Origin: DASSYK01 sp036258315
GTDB taxonomy: Bacteria; Actinomycetota; Thermoleophilia; Solirubrobacterales; 70-9
DNA length: 33,878 nt
Direction: 5' to 3'
Assembly: GCA_036258315.1 (NCBI GenBank)
Contig: DATADX010000003.1
Span: 1 to 33,878, forward strand
Position 1 is the stretch's first letter, and every line of letters starts with the position of its first letter. Under the pieces are notes generated by a model, which was not told where the DNA came from, ran no database searches, and was given only the letters and a program-made list of their open reading frames with translations. The translations under genes and the position numbers were made by a program. Positions 21,639-28,725 of this stretch are shown one piece after another.

Positions 21639-23648
21639 ATGAGCGACGATCGCGACAGAGACGACCTGGGCACCCCGCCGCCGGCTCCACCGGAGCCGTT
21701 CGACCCCTCGACGCGCGAATTCGAGGCCGTCCCCCCGCCTGGCCGAGAGCACGAGCCCGACAGCGAGGCCGAGGCCCCGACCGAGCCCGAGCGGCCGACC
21801 GAGCCCGACCGGCCGACCGAGCCCGACCGGCCCACCGAGCCCGACCGGCCGACCGAGGAGCGGGATCCCGGCCGTCCCTTCGAGCCGACCGAGCCGGCTG
21901 AATCGCCCGAGCCGGGCTGGCTGCGCGATCGGCCCGACCCGGGCGAGGTCCGCCGCAGCGCCGCCAGGCGGCGACCGAGCGGGGAAACGATCGGGTTCGC
22001 GACGGACACGGAGACGTTCATGGCCGTTCCCGCCCCTGCGCCCGCGACCACCTTCGAGCCGCCCGAGTTCGAGCGCCGCGGGGGCCGGCTCGGGCTCTCG
22101 ACGGCGTTCTTCTCGATCGCCACGGCCGCCTCGCGGGTCGCCGGCCTAGTGCGCGAGATCGTCGCAGCCAGCTATTTCGGAATCACCGGGCCGATGTCGG
22201 CGTTCACGATCGCCTTCCAGATCCCCAACCTCGTCCGCAGCCTGTTCGCTGACGCCGCGATCCAGGCGGCGTTCGTCCCGGTCTTCCTCGAGAAGCTCGA
22301 GCAAGGGAAGAGAAGGGAGGCGTTCCGGCTCGCTTCGCAGCTGATCTTCACGGTCACGCTGGTCCTCGCCGCGATCACGGCCGTGTTCGTGCTCGCGGCG
22401 CCGGTCGTCGTCCCCGTCTTCGCGCCCGGCTTCGAGGGAGAGCTGCTCGACCTGACGGTGACGCTGTCCCAGATCCTGTTCCCGATCCTGATCGTCCTCG
22501 GGGCGACGGGGATGGTCGTCGGGATCCTGAACAGCTACGACCGCTTCGCGGCGTTCGCGATCTCGCCGTTCTTCTGGAACGTCGCCATCATCACCGTCCT
22601 CGTCGCGCTGGCGCCCGCCTTCTCGAAGGAGGACGAGATCTACGCGTACGCGATCGGGATCCTCGTCGGCACCGCGATCCAGTTCGCGATCCCCGCCTGG
22701 GACCTTCGCCACACCCCGTTCAGGTTCGACTGGAACTTCCAGTGGCGTCTCTCGCCCGACGTGAAGCGGGTGCTGCTCCTGATGCTCCCGGTCACCCTCA
22801 GCCTCGGCCTGATCAACTTCAACCTCGTCATCAACAGCTTCTTCGGCACGCTCGTCTCGGACCAGGCGCCGGCCGCAATAGACAAGGCGTTCCGGATCTA
22901 CATGCTTCCCCAGGGGATCTTCTCGGTCGCGATCGCGACCGTCGTCTTCCCGACCATGGCGCGCTTCGCGGCGCGCGACGACTACGGCGCCCTGCGCTCG
23001 ACGATGGCCAATGGGATGCGCCAGATCCTGCTGATGCTCGTCCCGGCCGCCGCCGCGATCGTGGTCCTGTCCGAGCCGATGACGCGGCTCGTCTACCAGC
23101 GCGGAGAGTTCGACGCCGCCCAGACCGAGGTCGTCGCCGAGGCGCTCTTCTGGTTCGCGTTCTCGCTTCCCTTGAACGGGCTCTTCTTGCTGATGACTCG
23201 AACCTTCTTCAGCCTCCAGCGCCCGTGGGTCCCGACGGCGATCTCGGGCGCGAACCTCGCGATCACCACGATCGTCGCCGCCGCCCTGTACAGCCCCTTC
23301 GGCGTCGGCGGGATCGTCGCCGCGACGGTCGTCGCGACGGCGGCGAGCGTCGTCGCCGAGGCGGTGATCCTGCGCGGCTGGCTGCACGGGATCGAGCTCA
23401 GCCGGCTGATCTCGAGTGCGGTCAGGATCACGCTCGCCGCGGCGCTGCTGGCGGGGGTCAGCTACCTCGTCTGGCTCGGCCTCGACGAAGCGCTCGGGCG
23501 CGGCGTCCTCGCGCAAGCGATCTCGCTGGGGGTGGCGCTGCTCGCCGGCGCGGTCGCCTACATCGCGGCGGTGATGGCGCTCCGCGTGCCGGAGGCCGAG
23601 CAAGTCGCGCGTCTCGTGCGGCGGGTGCTCCCCGGCAGTCGCCCCTGA
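21639..23648 (+). CDS. murJ: MurJ-type lipid II flippase with long N-terminal extension
   Basis: A 669-residue MviN/MurJ protein that flips lipid II, the peptidoglycan precursor, across the membrane. The first 150 residues are a cytoplasmic, Pro/Glu/Asp/Arg-rich, disordered extension that includes a 6-residue repeat (PTEPDR-type, about 48-72). The transporter core starts at about 155 (LGLSTAFFSIATAASRVAGL, REIVAASYFGITGPMSAFTI, AFQIPNLVRSLFADAAIQAA) and has about 14 membrane helices. It keeps the usual MurJ arginines and FVPVFLEKL. Related actinobacterial MurJ proteins can carry additional intracellular regulatory domains bound by kinase substrates. ATG 21639 was chosen over an in-frame start at 21585, which overlaps the rpsT promoter. 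Confidence 0.92.
   Translation: MSDDRDRDDLGTPPPAPPEPFDPSTREFEAVPPPGREHEPDSEAEAPTEPERPTEPDRPTEPDRPTEPDRPTEERDPGRPFEPTEPAESPEPGWLRDRPDPGEVRRSAARRRPSGETIGFATDTETFMAVPAPAPATTFEPPEFERRGGRLGLSTAFFSIATAASRVAGLVREIVAASYFGITGPMSAFTIAFQIPNLVRSLFADAAIQAAFVPVFLEKLEQGKRREAFRLASQLIFTVTLVLAAITAVFVLAAPVVVPVFAPGFEGELLDLTVTLSQILFPILIVLGATGMVVGILNSYDRFAAFAISPFFWNVAIITVLVALAPAFSKEDEIYAYAIGILVGTAIQFAIPAWDLRHTPFRFDWNFQWRLSPDVKRVLLLMLPVTLSLGLINFNLVINSFFGTLVSDQAPAAIDKAFRIYMLPQGIFSVAIATVVFPTMARFAARDDYGALRSTMANGMRQILLMLVPAAAAIVVLSEPMTRLVYQRGEFDAAQTEVVAEALFWFAFSLPLNGLFLLMTRTFFSLQRPWVPTAISGANLAITTIVAAALYSPFGVGGIVAATVVATAASVVAEAVILRGWLHGIELSRLISSAVRITLAAALLAGVSYLVWLGLDEALGRGVLAQAISLGVALLAGAVAYIAAVMALRVPEAEQVARLVRRVLPGSRP
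21783..21854 (+). repeat. 18-bp tandem repeat within murJ (four units)
   Basis: Four units of GAGCCCGACCGGCCGACC (one or two differences in units 1 and 3) code for EPxRPT repeats in the MurJ extension. In-frame length change is possible without breaking the gene. Confidence 0.75.
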
Positions 23649-23688
23649 GGCCGACAGCCCCCGCATGGCCCAGATCGGTGGCGGAGGC

Positions 23689-23820
23689 ATGAAACGAATT
23701 CGCGCGGCCTACGACGCCTTCAACCGGAGCGACTTCGATGGGGCCAGCCCGCCTCCGACGACGAGCAGGGTGCGGTGGAGCTCTTCGATGCGACCGTCGA
23801 CGGTCGAAGGGGGCCTAACC
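23689..23820 (+). pseudogene. NTF2/SnoaL-like gene fragment upstream of lepA
   Basis: MKRIRAAYDAFNRSDFDGA is a textbook start of an NTF2/SnoaL-like protein, whose usual continuation is VELFDP and a tryptophan-rich strand. Here the frame degenerates after Ala. A GAVELFDATVDG-like stretch appears just after in another frame. It looks like a truncated, frameshifted copy of such a gene in the 181-base gap between murJ and lepA. An intact SnoaL-like gene lies on the other side of lepA. Confidence 0.4.
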
Positions 23821-23821
23821 T
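23816..23821 (+). promoter_or_regulatory. -10 box TAACCT for lepA (leaderless)
   Basis: TAACCT ends 8 bases before GTG 23830, with no Shine-Dalgarno sequence. It favours GTG 23830 over the in-frame ATG 23848. Confidence 0.4.
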
Positions 23822-23829
23822 CGCAGCGT

Positions 23830-25647
23830 GTGACAATTCGCGCCCCGATGGAACGAATCAGGAACTTCTCGATCATCGCCCACATCGACCATGGCAAGTC
23901 GACCCTCGCCGACCGCATCCTCGAGCTGACCGGGGCGGTCGACGCGCGGACGCACGTGCCGCAGATGCTCGACTCGATGGATCTCGAGCGCGAGCGGGGG
24001 ATCACGATCAAGGCCCAGGCCGTGCGGGTCCCGTACACGGCGTCCGACGGGCGCACCTACCATCTGCACCTGATCGACACCCCCGGTCACGTCGACTTCT
24101 CCTACGAGGTGTCCCGCAGCCTCGCGGCGTGCGAGGGGGCGCTGCTCGTCGTGGACGCGGCCCAGGGCGTCGAGGCACAGACCGTCGCGAACGCATATGC
24201 GGCGATCGACGCCGGGCTCGAGCTGATCCCGGTCCTGAACAAGGTCGATCTACCGGGCGCCGACCCCGACGCGGTGGCCGCCCAGGTCGCCGACCTGCTC
24301 GGCGGCGATCCCGCCGACGCGCTGCGGATCTCGGCAAAGACCGGCGAGGGGGTCGGCGACGTGCTGGAGGCGATCGTCGACCTGATCCCTCCGCCCGAGG
24401 GGGAGCCCGATGCACCGCCCCGGGCGCTGATCTTCGACTCCGAGTTCGATCAGTACCGCGGCGTGGTCGCCTTTGTCCGGATGGTCGACGGAGAGTTCAG
24501 CAAGGCCGAGCCGATCGCGGCGATGCAGGCGGGCACGCTGGCCGACATCGACGACATCGGGTTCTTCACGCCGAAGATGACGCCGGCCCGGGGGATGTCC
24601 GCCGGCGAGGTCGGCTACGTGATCACCGGGATCAAGGACGTGACCAAGCTGCGGGTCGGCGACACCCTCACCAGTCGCGAACGGCCGGCCGGGGAGGCGC
24701 TCCCGGGGTATCGGGAGGTGCGGCCGATGGTCTTCTGCGGTCTGTTCCCGATCGACACGGACCGCTACGAGGACCTCCGCGACGCGCTCGACAAGCTGGC
24801 ACTCAACGACGCCGCGCTCTCCTACGAGCCCGAGACCTCAGACGCGCTCGGGTTCGGCTTTCGCTGTGGCTTTCTCGGCCTGCTCCACATGGACATCGTC
24901 CGCGAGCGCCTCGAGCGCGAGTACGACCTCGAGCTGCTCGCCACCACGCCGAACGTCCGCTACGAGGTGACCCTGACCAACACCGGCGAGGTCGTCGAGG
25001 TGAGCAGTCCCACCGAGATGCCCGACCCAGCCTCGATCGAGTCGATTGCGGAGCCCTATATTCGCGCGACGATCATCACCCCGAACGAGTACGTCGGCGC
25101 GGTGATGGAGCTCTGCCAGAAGCGACGCGGCGAGCACATCGGCATCCACTACCTGTCGCCCGACCGGGTCCAGATCCAGTACGACCTGCCGCTCGCCGAG
25201 ATCGTGCTGGACTTCTTCGACCAGCTCAAGTCGCGCAGCAAGGGCTACGCCTCGCTCGACTACGAGCCGATCGGCAACCGCCCATCGAACCTCGTCAAGC
25301 TCGACGTGCTGCTTGCCGGCGACAAGGTCGACGCCCTGTCCCTGATCGTCCACAGGGACGCCTCCTACGACCAGGGGCGGGTCCTCGTCGAGCGTCTCCG
25401 CAAGACGATCCCCCGCCAGCAGTTCGACGTCCCCGTCCAGGCCGCGATCGGGTCAAACGTGATCGCCCGCGAGACGGTCAAGGCGGTCCGCAAGGACGTG
25501 ACCGCGAAGCTCTACGGGGGCGACGTTACCCGCAAGAAGAAACTGCTCGAGAAGCAGAAGAAGGGTAAGAAGCGGATGAAGCAGGTCGGCGCGGTCGAGG
25601 TCCCGCAGGAGGCGTTCCTCGCCGTCCTCCAGGTCGATGGCGAGTAG
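23830..25647 (+). CDS. lepA: Elongation factor 4 (LepA), ribosome-associated GTPase
   Basis: A 605-residue translational GTPase, normal length for EF-4. The G motifs are AHIDHGKSTLADRI (P-loop, from about residue 17), the switch II DTPGHVDFSYEVSR, and NKVDLPGAD (NKxD). The EF-4-specific C-terminal domain is complete (PIGNRPSNLVKLDVLLAGDK, YDQGRVLVERLRKTIPRQQF, KKKLLEKQKKGKKRMKQVG). GTG 23830 adds six residues before MERIRNFSIIAHIDHG; the ATG at 23848 is the alternative. The gene ends inside the start of the SnoaL-like gene (11-base overlap), so the two are probably cotranslated. Confidence 0.95.
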   Translation: MTIRAPMERIRNFSIIAHIDHGKSTLADRILELTGAVDARTHVPQMLDSMDLERERGITIKAQAVRVPYTASDGRTYHLHLIDTPGHVDFSYEVSRSLAACEGALLVVDAAQGVEAQTVANAYAAIDAGLELIPVLNKVDLPGADPDAVAAQVADLLGGDPADALRISAKTGEGVGDVLEAIVDLIPPPEGEPDAPPRALIFDSEFDQYRGVVAFVRMVDGEFSKAEPIAAMQAGTLADIDDIGFFTPKMTPARGMSAGEVGYVITGIKDVTKLRVGDTLTSRERPAGEALPGYREVRPMVFCGLFPIDTDRYEDLRDALDKLALNDAALSYEPETSDALGFGFRCGFLGLLHMDIVRERLEREYDLELLATTPNVRYEVTLTNTGEVVEVSSPTEMPDPASIESIAEPYIRATIITPNEYVGAVMELCQKRRGEHIGIHYLSPDRVQIQYDLPLAEIVLDFFDQLKSRSKGYASLDYEPIGNRPSNLVKLDVLLAGDKVDALSLIVHRDASYDQGRVLVERLRKTIPRQQFDVPVQAAIGSNVIARETVKAVRKDVTAKLYGGDVTRKKKLLEKQKKGKKRMKQVGAVEVPQEAFLAVLQVDGE

Positions 25648-26068
25648 CGAGCCGACACCAGCGCAGGTCAGAAACATCGAGTTGGCGCGTGGCGGCCTCG
25701 AGTCCTGGATCGCGGGCGACCAGGACGCGGCGATTGCCACCTTCACTGAAGACGTCGAGGTGTTCGTCCCCCCCGAGCTCGGAAATGCCGGCAACTACCG
25801 CGGCGTCGAGCAGTTTCGCCGGTGGTTCGCGACGTGGGACGAGGCCTGGTCGGAGTTCGTGATGTCGGTCGAGTCGATCGAGCCCGTCGGCGAACGCCAC
25901 GTCGTCGCGATGATCCGCAGCCGCGGTGTAGGCGCCGGCAGCGGGATCGAGGTCGAGAACGTGCTCGGCTGGGTGATCGGGACGCGCAACGAGCGGATGG
26001 ACTACCTCTCGCTTCAGCCGGACCGCGACGCCGCGGTCGAGCACGCGGGCGAGCGCGAGTCCGTCTAG
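25637..26068 (+). CDS. SnoaL-like/NTF2-superfamily protein
   Basis: A 143-residue single-domain NTF2-like protein. It has the family plan: an N-terminal helix (IELARGGLESWIAGDQDAAI), strand-rich middle (ATFTEDVEVFVPPELGNAGN), YRGVEQFRRWFATWDEAWSE, and a final sheet ending GWVIGTRNERMDYLSLQPD. Members are polyketide cyclases, ketosteroid isomerases, hydrolases or binding proteins; no substrate can be read here. ATG 25637 overlaps the end of lepA. Its stop TAG (26066-26068) overlaps the stop of the convergent gene within one CTAG. A decayed fragment of the same fold lies upstream of lepA. Confidence 0.82.
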   Translation: MASSEPTPAQVRNIELARGGLESWIAGDQDAAIATFTEDVEVFVPPELGNAGNYRGVEQFRRWFATWDEAWSEFVMSVESIEPVGERHVVAMIRSRGVGAGSGIEVENVLGWVIGTRNERMDYLSLQPDRDAAVEHAGERESV

Positions 26069-26682
26069 GTCGTGAGCCTGGAGACCGGCAGCTCGAGCCG
26101 GTCCGCAACTCGCGCCAACGAGTCGTCACCCGCGGCGCTCAGCAGCACCACCTCTTCGGCGGAGTAGTCCCGGAGCTCGTCCTCCAGGGCCTGGGCCGGG
26201 TCGCTGTCGCCGAGCGAGCCGCTCACCGGCAGGCCCGCGGCGACCAGCGCACCGGCGGAGTGCGCGAGCACGTCCTGAGACTGAGCGCGGGCGTCGTCCT
26301 CGGCCGAGAGCCAGCGCGACAGCCGTCCGCTGGCGACGGGGACCAGGAGCCGCACGTCGGCCGCGCGCTCGGCACGCTCCGCGATCCGCTCAGCTGCCTC
26401 CGGCGTCACCTCCGTCGTCGCGACCACGAGCAGGCGCCGCTCGGCATCCGGGCGCGAGGCGACCTCGATCGCACCCCGCGGCCGGGCCCGGGCGGCGAGC
26501 ACGAGCAGCGTCGCGACGGCGAGCGCGCCGACCGCGAAGCCGAACCCGGTGCCGCTGTCGGTGATCACCCCGAGCGCGAGCGCTCCGACCACCGGCACGC
26601 AGATCGCGGCGACGATCACCGGCAACGCCCACGGGCGCAGATATGTCGTGCCCTCGGATTCCTGTGTCAGCCGCAGCCGCAT
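26065..26682 (-). CDS. Two-helix membrane protein with cytoplasmic UspA-like domain (hypothetical)
   Basis: A 205-residue protein. Two hydrophobic helices near the N terminus (about 19-38 and 46-64; PVIVAAICVPVVGALALGV and FAVGALAVATLLVLAA) are followed by a soluble domain. That domain has the alternating strand/helix pattern of universal-stress-like folds: RLLVVATTEVTPEAAERIAE, VRLLVPVASGRLSRWL, LVAAGLPVSGSLGDSDP, DELRDYSAEEVVLLSAAGDD. The ATP-binding glycine motif is not obvious, so nucleotide binding is uncertain. ATG 26682 follows a -10 (TAGGAC) by 7 bases. It is divergent from the dehydratase pair, and the two promoters overlap. The function is unknown; a stress-sensing role is only a possibility from the fold. 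Confidence 0.72.
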   Translation of the reverse strand: MRLRLTQESEGTTYLRPWALPVIVAAICVPVVGALALGVITDSGTGFGFAVGALAVATLLVLAARARPRGAIEVASRPDAERRLLVVATTEVTPEAAERIAERAERAADVRLLVPVASGRLSRWLSAEDDARAQSQDVLAHSAGALVAAGLPVSGSLGDSDPAQALEDELRDYSAEEVVLLSAAGDDSLARVADRLELPVSRLTT

Positions 26683-26689
26683 CAGATCT

Positions 26690-26695
26690 GTCCTA
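26690..26695 (-). promoter_or_regulatory. -10 box TAGGAC for the minus-strand membrane gene (leaderless)
   Basis: On the minus strand TAGGAC ends 7 bases before ATG 26682. It is 12 bp from the facing -10 of the dehydratase operon. Confidence 0.4.
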
Positions 26696-26707
26696 CCCGC
26701 TGAAGGC

Positions 26708-26713
26708 TAGAAT
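26708..26713 (+). promoter_or_regulatory. -10 box TAGAAT for the dehydratase pair
   Basis: TAGAAT ends 10 bases before ATG 26724; a leader of at most about 3 bases is expected. The same hexamer precedes hrcA. Confidence 0.5.
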
Positions 26714-26723
26714 CGCCGCCCTG

Positions 26724-27164
26724 ATGGCGGTCAAGACCGAGGCAGTGGGCAAGGAATGGCCCGCCACCACCTACGAGGTCGGGCTCGAGAAGGTCCGCGA
26801 GTACGCTAACGCGATCGGCGCGAGCAACCCTGTCCACCACGACCGCGAGATCGCGAGGTCGGCCGGCTTCCGCGACGTCGCCGCCCCGCCGATGTTCTGC
26901 GTCGTCTACAGCGCCCCGGCGGTCGGGCCCGCCGTGCTCGATCCCGAGGTCGGCATCAACCTGGCGACGATGCTGCACGGCAGCCAGGAGTTCGTCTGGG
27001 GGGAGCCGGTCTGCGTTGGCGACCGGATCACGACGACGGCGGGCTGTGCCGAGATCTACGAGCAGGACGGCAAGGGCTTCTACGTGTTCGAGACCATCTC
27101 CACCAACCAGGACGGCGCCGAGGTCGTGCGCGGCACCTGGACCAACATCGTCAGAGGGGTGTAG
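26724..27164 (+). CDS. MaoC-like (R)-3-hydroxyacyl-thioester dehydratase, HadA-type N-terminal subunit
   Basis: A 146-residue hot-dog fold protein of the FAS1/MaoC dehydratase N-terminal type, like mycobacterial HadA. Typical segments are WPATTYEVGLEKVREYANAI, NPVHHDREIARSAGFRDVAA, PPMFCVVYSAP, then LHGSQEFVWGEPVCVGDRIT and NIVRGV at the end. In the HadAB pair this subunit holds the long acyl chain and HadB carries the catalytic residues. The partner starts 2 bases after this stop, in the expected order. The pair would dehydrate 3-hydroxyacyl-ACP or -CoA in fatty-acid metabolism. ATG 26724 fits the -10 box; an in-frame opening back to 26643 overlaps the divergent gene. Confidence 0.85.
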   Translation: MAVKTEAVGKEWPATTYEVGLEKVREYANAIGASNPVHHDREIARSAGFRDVAAPPMFCVVYSAPAVGPAVLDPEVGINLATMLHGSQEFVWGEPVCVGDRITTTAGCAEIYEQDGKGFYVFETISTNQDGAEVVRGTWTNIVRGV

Positions 27165-27166
27165 GC

Positions 27167-27559
27167 GTGGCTGACCTGAAGCCGGGCGACGCGGTCCCCG
27201 ACCTGAAGACGACTCCCGACAAGTACCTCCCGCACCGCTATGCGGGCGCCTCCGGTGACTTCAACCCGATCCACATAGACAAGGAGTTCGCGACCGCGGT
27301 CGGGCTCCCGAGCAACATCCTGCACGGCCTCTGGATGATGGCCCAGGTTGCCCGCGGCAACGCCCAGCTCGCCGACGGCGACCCCCGGGCGCTGAAGCGC
27401 CTCTCGGTCCAGTTCCGCGGGATGGGCTTCCCCGAGCAGGAGCTGACCGTGAGCGGGACCATCAAGTCAGTGGACGGCGGTCGCGTCGTCGTGGACACCG
27501 TCGCCGAGCAAGGCGGCAACCAGGTGATCCGCAACGCCGAGGCCGAGCTGATCATCTGA
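27167..27559 (+). CDS. MaoC-like (R)-3-hydroxyacyl-thioester dehydratase, HadB-type catalytic subunit
   Basis: A 130-residue hot-dog hydratase. The (R)-hydratase 2 motif is intact as YAGASGDFNPIHIDKEFA, with catalytic Asp and His, followed by GLPSNILHGLWMMAQVARG. LKRLSVQFRGMGFPEQELTV and the C-terminal AEAELII complete the fold. It forms the catalytic half of a HadAB-type heterodimer with the gene before it. GTG 27167 is preceded by AGAGGGG at 27153-27159, a usable Shine-Dalgarno. There is no third hadC-like gene. The next gene is hrcA, after a 125-base gap that holds the second copy of the repeat element. Confidence 0.88.
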   Translation: MADLKPGDAVPDLKTTPDKYLPHRYAGASGDFNPIHIDKEFATAVGLPSNILHGLWMMAQVARGNAQLADGDPRALKRLSVQFRGMGFPEQELTVSGTIKSVDGGRVVVDTVAEQGGNQVIRNAEAELII

Positions 27560-27563
27560 CTCG

Positions 27564-27632
27564 CGTCTCCTCGGGCTTCGCGTGCGGGGAGACGGGGTTA
27601 CGGCGCGAACGCGGGGGATGCTGAGGCTCCGC
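27564..27632 (+). repeat. Dispersed hairpin element, copy B
   Basis: CGTCTCC (27564-27570) pairs with GGAGACG (27588-27594), enclosing TCGGGCTTCGC, closely like copy A. The core GGGGGATGCTGAGGCTCCGC is at 27613-27632, identical to copy A over 20 bases. It begins 4 bases after the dehydratase stop and could end that transcript, although no T-run follows. Confidence 0.6.
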
Positions 27633-27671
27633 GGTGCACGCGCGAGTCCGGGGGTCTGTGGCAGCCGACCC

Positions 27672-27677
27672 TAGAAT
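27672..27677 (+). promoter_or_regulatory. -10 box TAGAAT for hrcA (leaderless)
   Basis: TAGAAT ends 7 bases before ATG 27685, with no Shine-Dalgarno sequence. No CIRCE inverted repeat (TTAGCACTC-N9-GAGTGCTAA) is visible around it. Confidence 0.55.
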
Positions 27678-27684
27678 CAAGGGA

Positions 27685-28713
27685 ATGCTTACGGAGCGAC
27701 AGCAGGCGATTCTGGGTCTGGTCGTCGAGCGCTACGTGTCGGAGGGGAGGCCCGTCGGCTCGAAGGCGATCGCGACGAAGCCCGAGATCGACTGGAGCGC
27801 CTCGACGGTCAGGGCCGAGCTCGCGAGCCTGGAGAGGGAGGGGTTCCTGACGCATCCGCACACCTCCGCCGGCCGCGTCCCGACGGATTCCGGCTACCGC
27901 TTCTACGTCGAGGAGCTGCTCGCCTCCGAGGAGCGGCTGCCGGTACTGCCGCAGAAGGAATTGGGGCTCTCGCGGATGCGCCGCGAGGTCGACGAGGCGA
28001 TCCGCGACACGACCGCGGCGCTCTCGCGGATCACCGACTTGGTCGCGCTCGTGAGCGCGCCGCCGCTCGCGACCGCGACGATCCACCGCGTCGAGGCACT
28101 GCGGCTGCAGCCCCGGAGCGTGATGGTCGTGGTGATCGCCTCGAACGGCGGCGTCACCAAGCGCGTCTTCAGCTTTCCCGCCGCGGTCGATCCCGGCCTC
28201 GTCGAGTGGGCCGGGAGCTACCTGAACGAGCGCCTCGCCGGCCTTGGGCTCGGCGCGCACATGGTCGCCGCCCGGCTCGACGACTCCGAGCTGAGCGCGA
28301 CCGAGCGCGGCTTCATCGCCGAGATCGAGAGCGTGTTCGTGAACCTCGGGGAATCGGCCGAGGACACGCTCTACGTCGACGGGACCGCGCGCCTCCTGAC
28401 CGAAGAGCATTCCGCCGACCTGCCGCATGTGGAGGAGCTCCTGAGGGCGCTCGAGCGCCGCGTCAACCTGCTGCGCACGCTTCGCTCGGCGCTTGACGAG
28501 CGATCGGTGTTCGTCTGGATCGGGGCCGAGAACCCGCAGCCCGAGCTGCGCTCGGTCAGCGTCGTCGGCGCCAACTACGGGCTCGGCTACCGCAACCTCG
28601 GTGCGGTCGGCGTGATCGGGCCGTTGCGGATGGACTACGGCACGGCGATCGCCTCGGTGCGCCAGGCCGCCGGGCAGCTGTCGCGCTTGTTCGACACGGT
28701 CTACGGCGAGTAA
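27685..28713 (+). CDS. hrcA: Heat-inducible transcriptional repressor HrcA
   Basis: A 342-residue HrcA, the repressor of groE and dnaK heat-shock genes. The N-terminal winged helix (LTERQQAILGLVVERYVSEG, RPVGSKAIATKPEIDWSAST, HPHTSAGRVPTDSGYRFYV) and the C-terminal GAF-like domain (SVVGANYGLGYRNLGAVGVI, GPLRMDYGTAIASV) are complete. Length is normal. hrcA followed at once by dnaJ is the usual actinobacterial arrangement. Family members bind CIRCE, but none is seen in front of this operon, so autoregulation is not supported by the sequence here. An in-frame GTG at 27634 would start upstream of the promoter and was not used. Confidence 0.95.
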   Translation: MLTERQQAILGLVVERYVSEGRPVGSKAIATKPEIDWSASTVRAELASLEREGFLTHPHTSAGRVPTDSGYRFYVEELLASEERLPVLPQKELGLSRMRREVDEAIRDTTAALSRITDLVALVSAPPLATATIHRVEALRLQPRSVMVVVIASNGGVTKRVFSFPAAVDPGLVEWAGSYLNERLAGLGLGAHMVAARLDDSELSATERGFIAEIESVFVNLGESAEDTLYVDGTARLLTEEHSADLPHVEELLRALERRVNLLRTLRSALDERSVFVWIGAENPQPELRSVSVVGANYGLGYRNLGAVGVIGPLRMDYGTAIASVRQAAGQLSRLFDTVYGE

Positions 28714-28725
28714 GGCGGGACCGGG

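Noticed and set aside
21783..21854. Possible CRISPR-like short repeats
   Set aside because: The 18-bp units are directly adjacent without spacers and code in frame for MurJ residues.
22146..23690. Long minus-strand frame under murJ
   Set aside because: Highly charged Arg/Asp/Glu composition typical of the antisense of a hydrophobic GC-rich gene.
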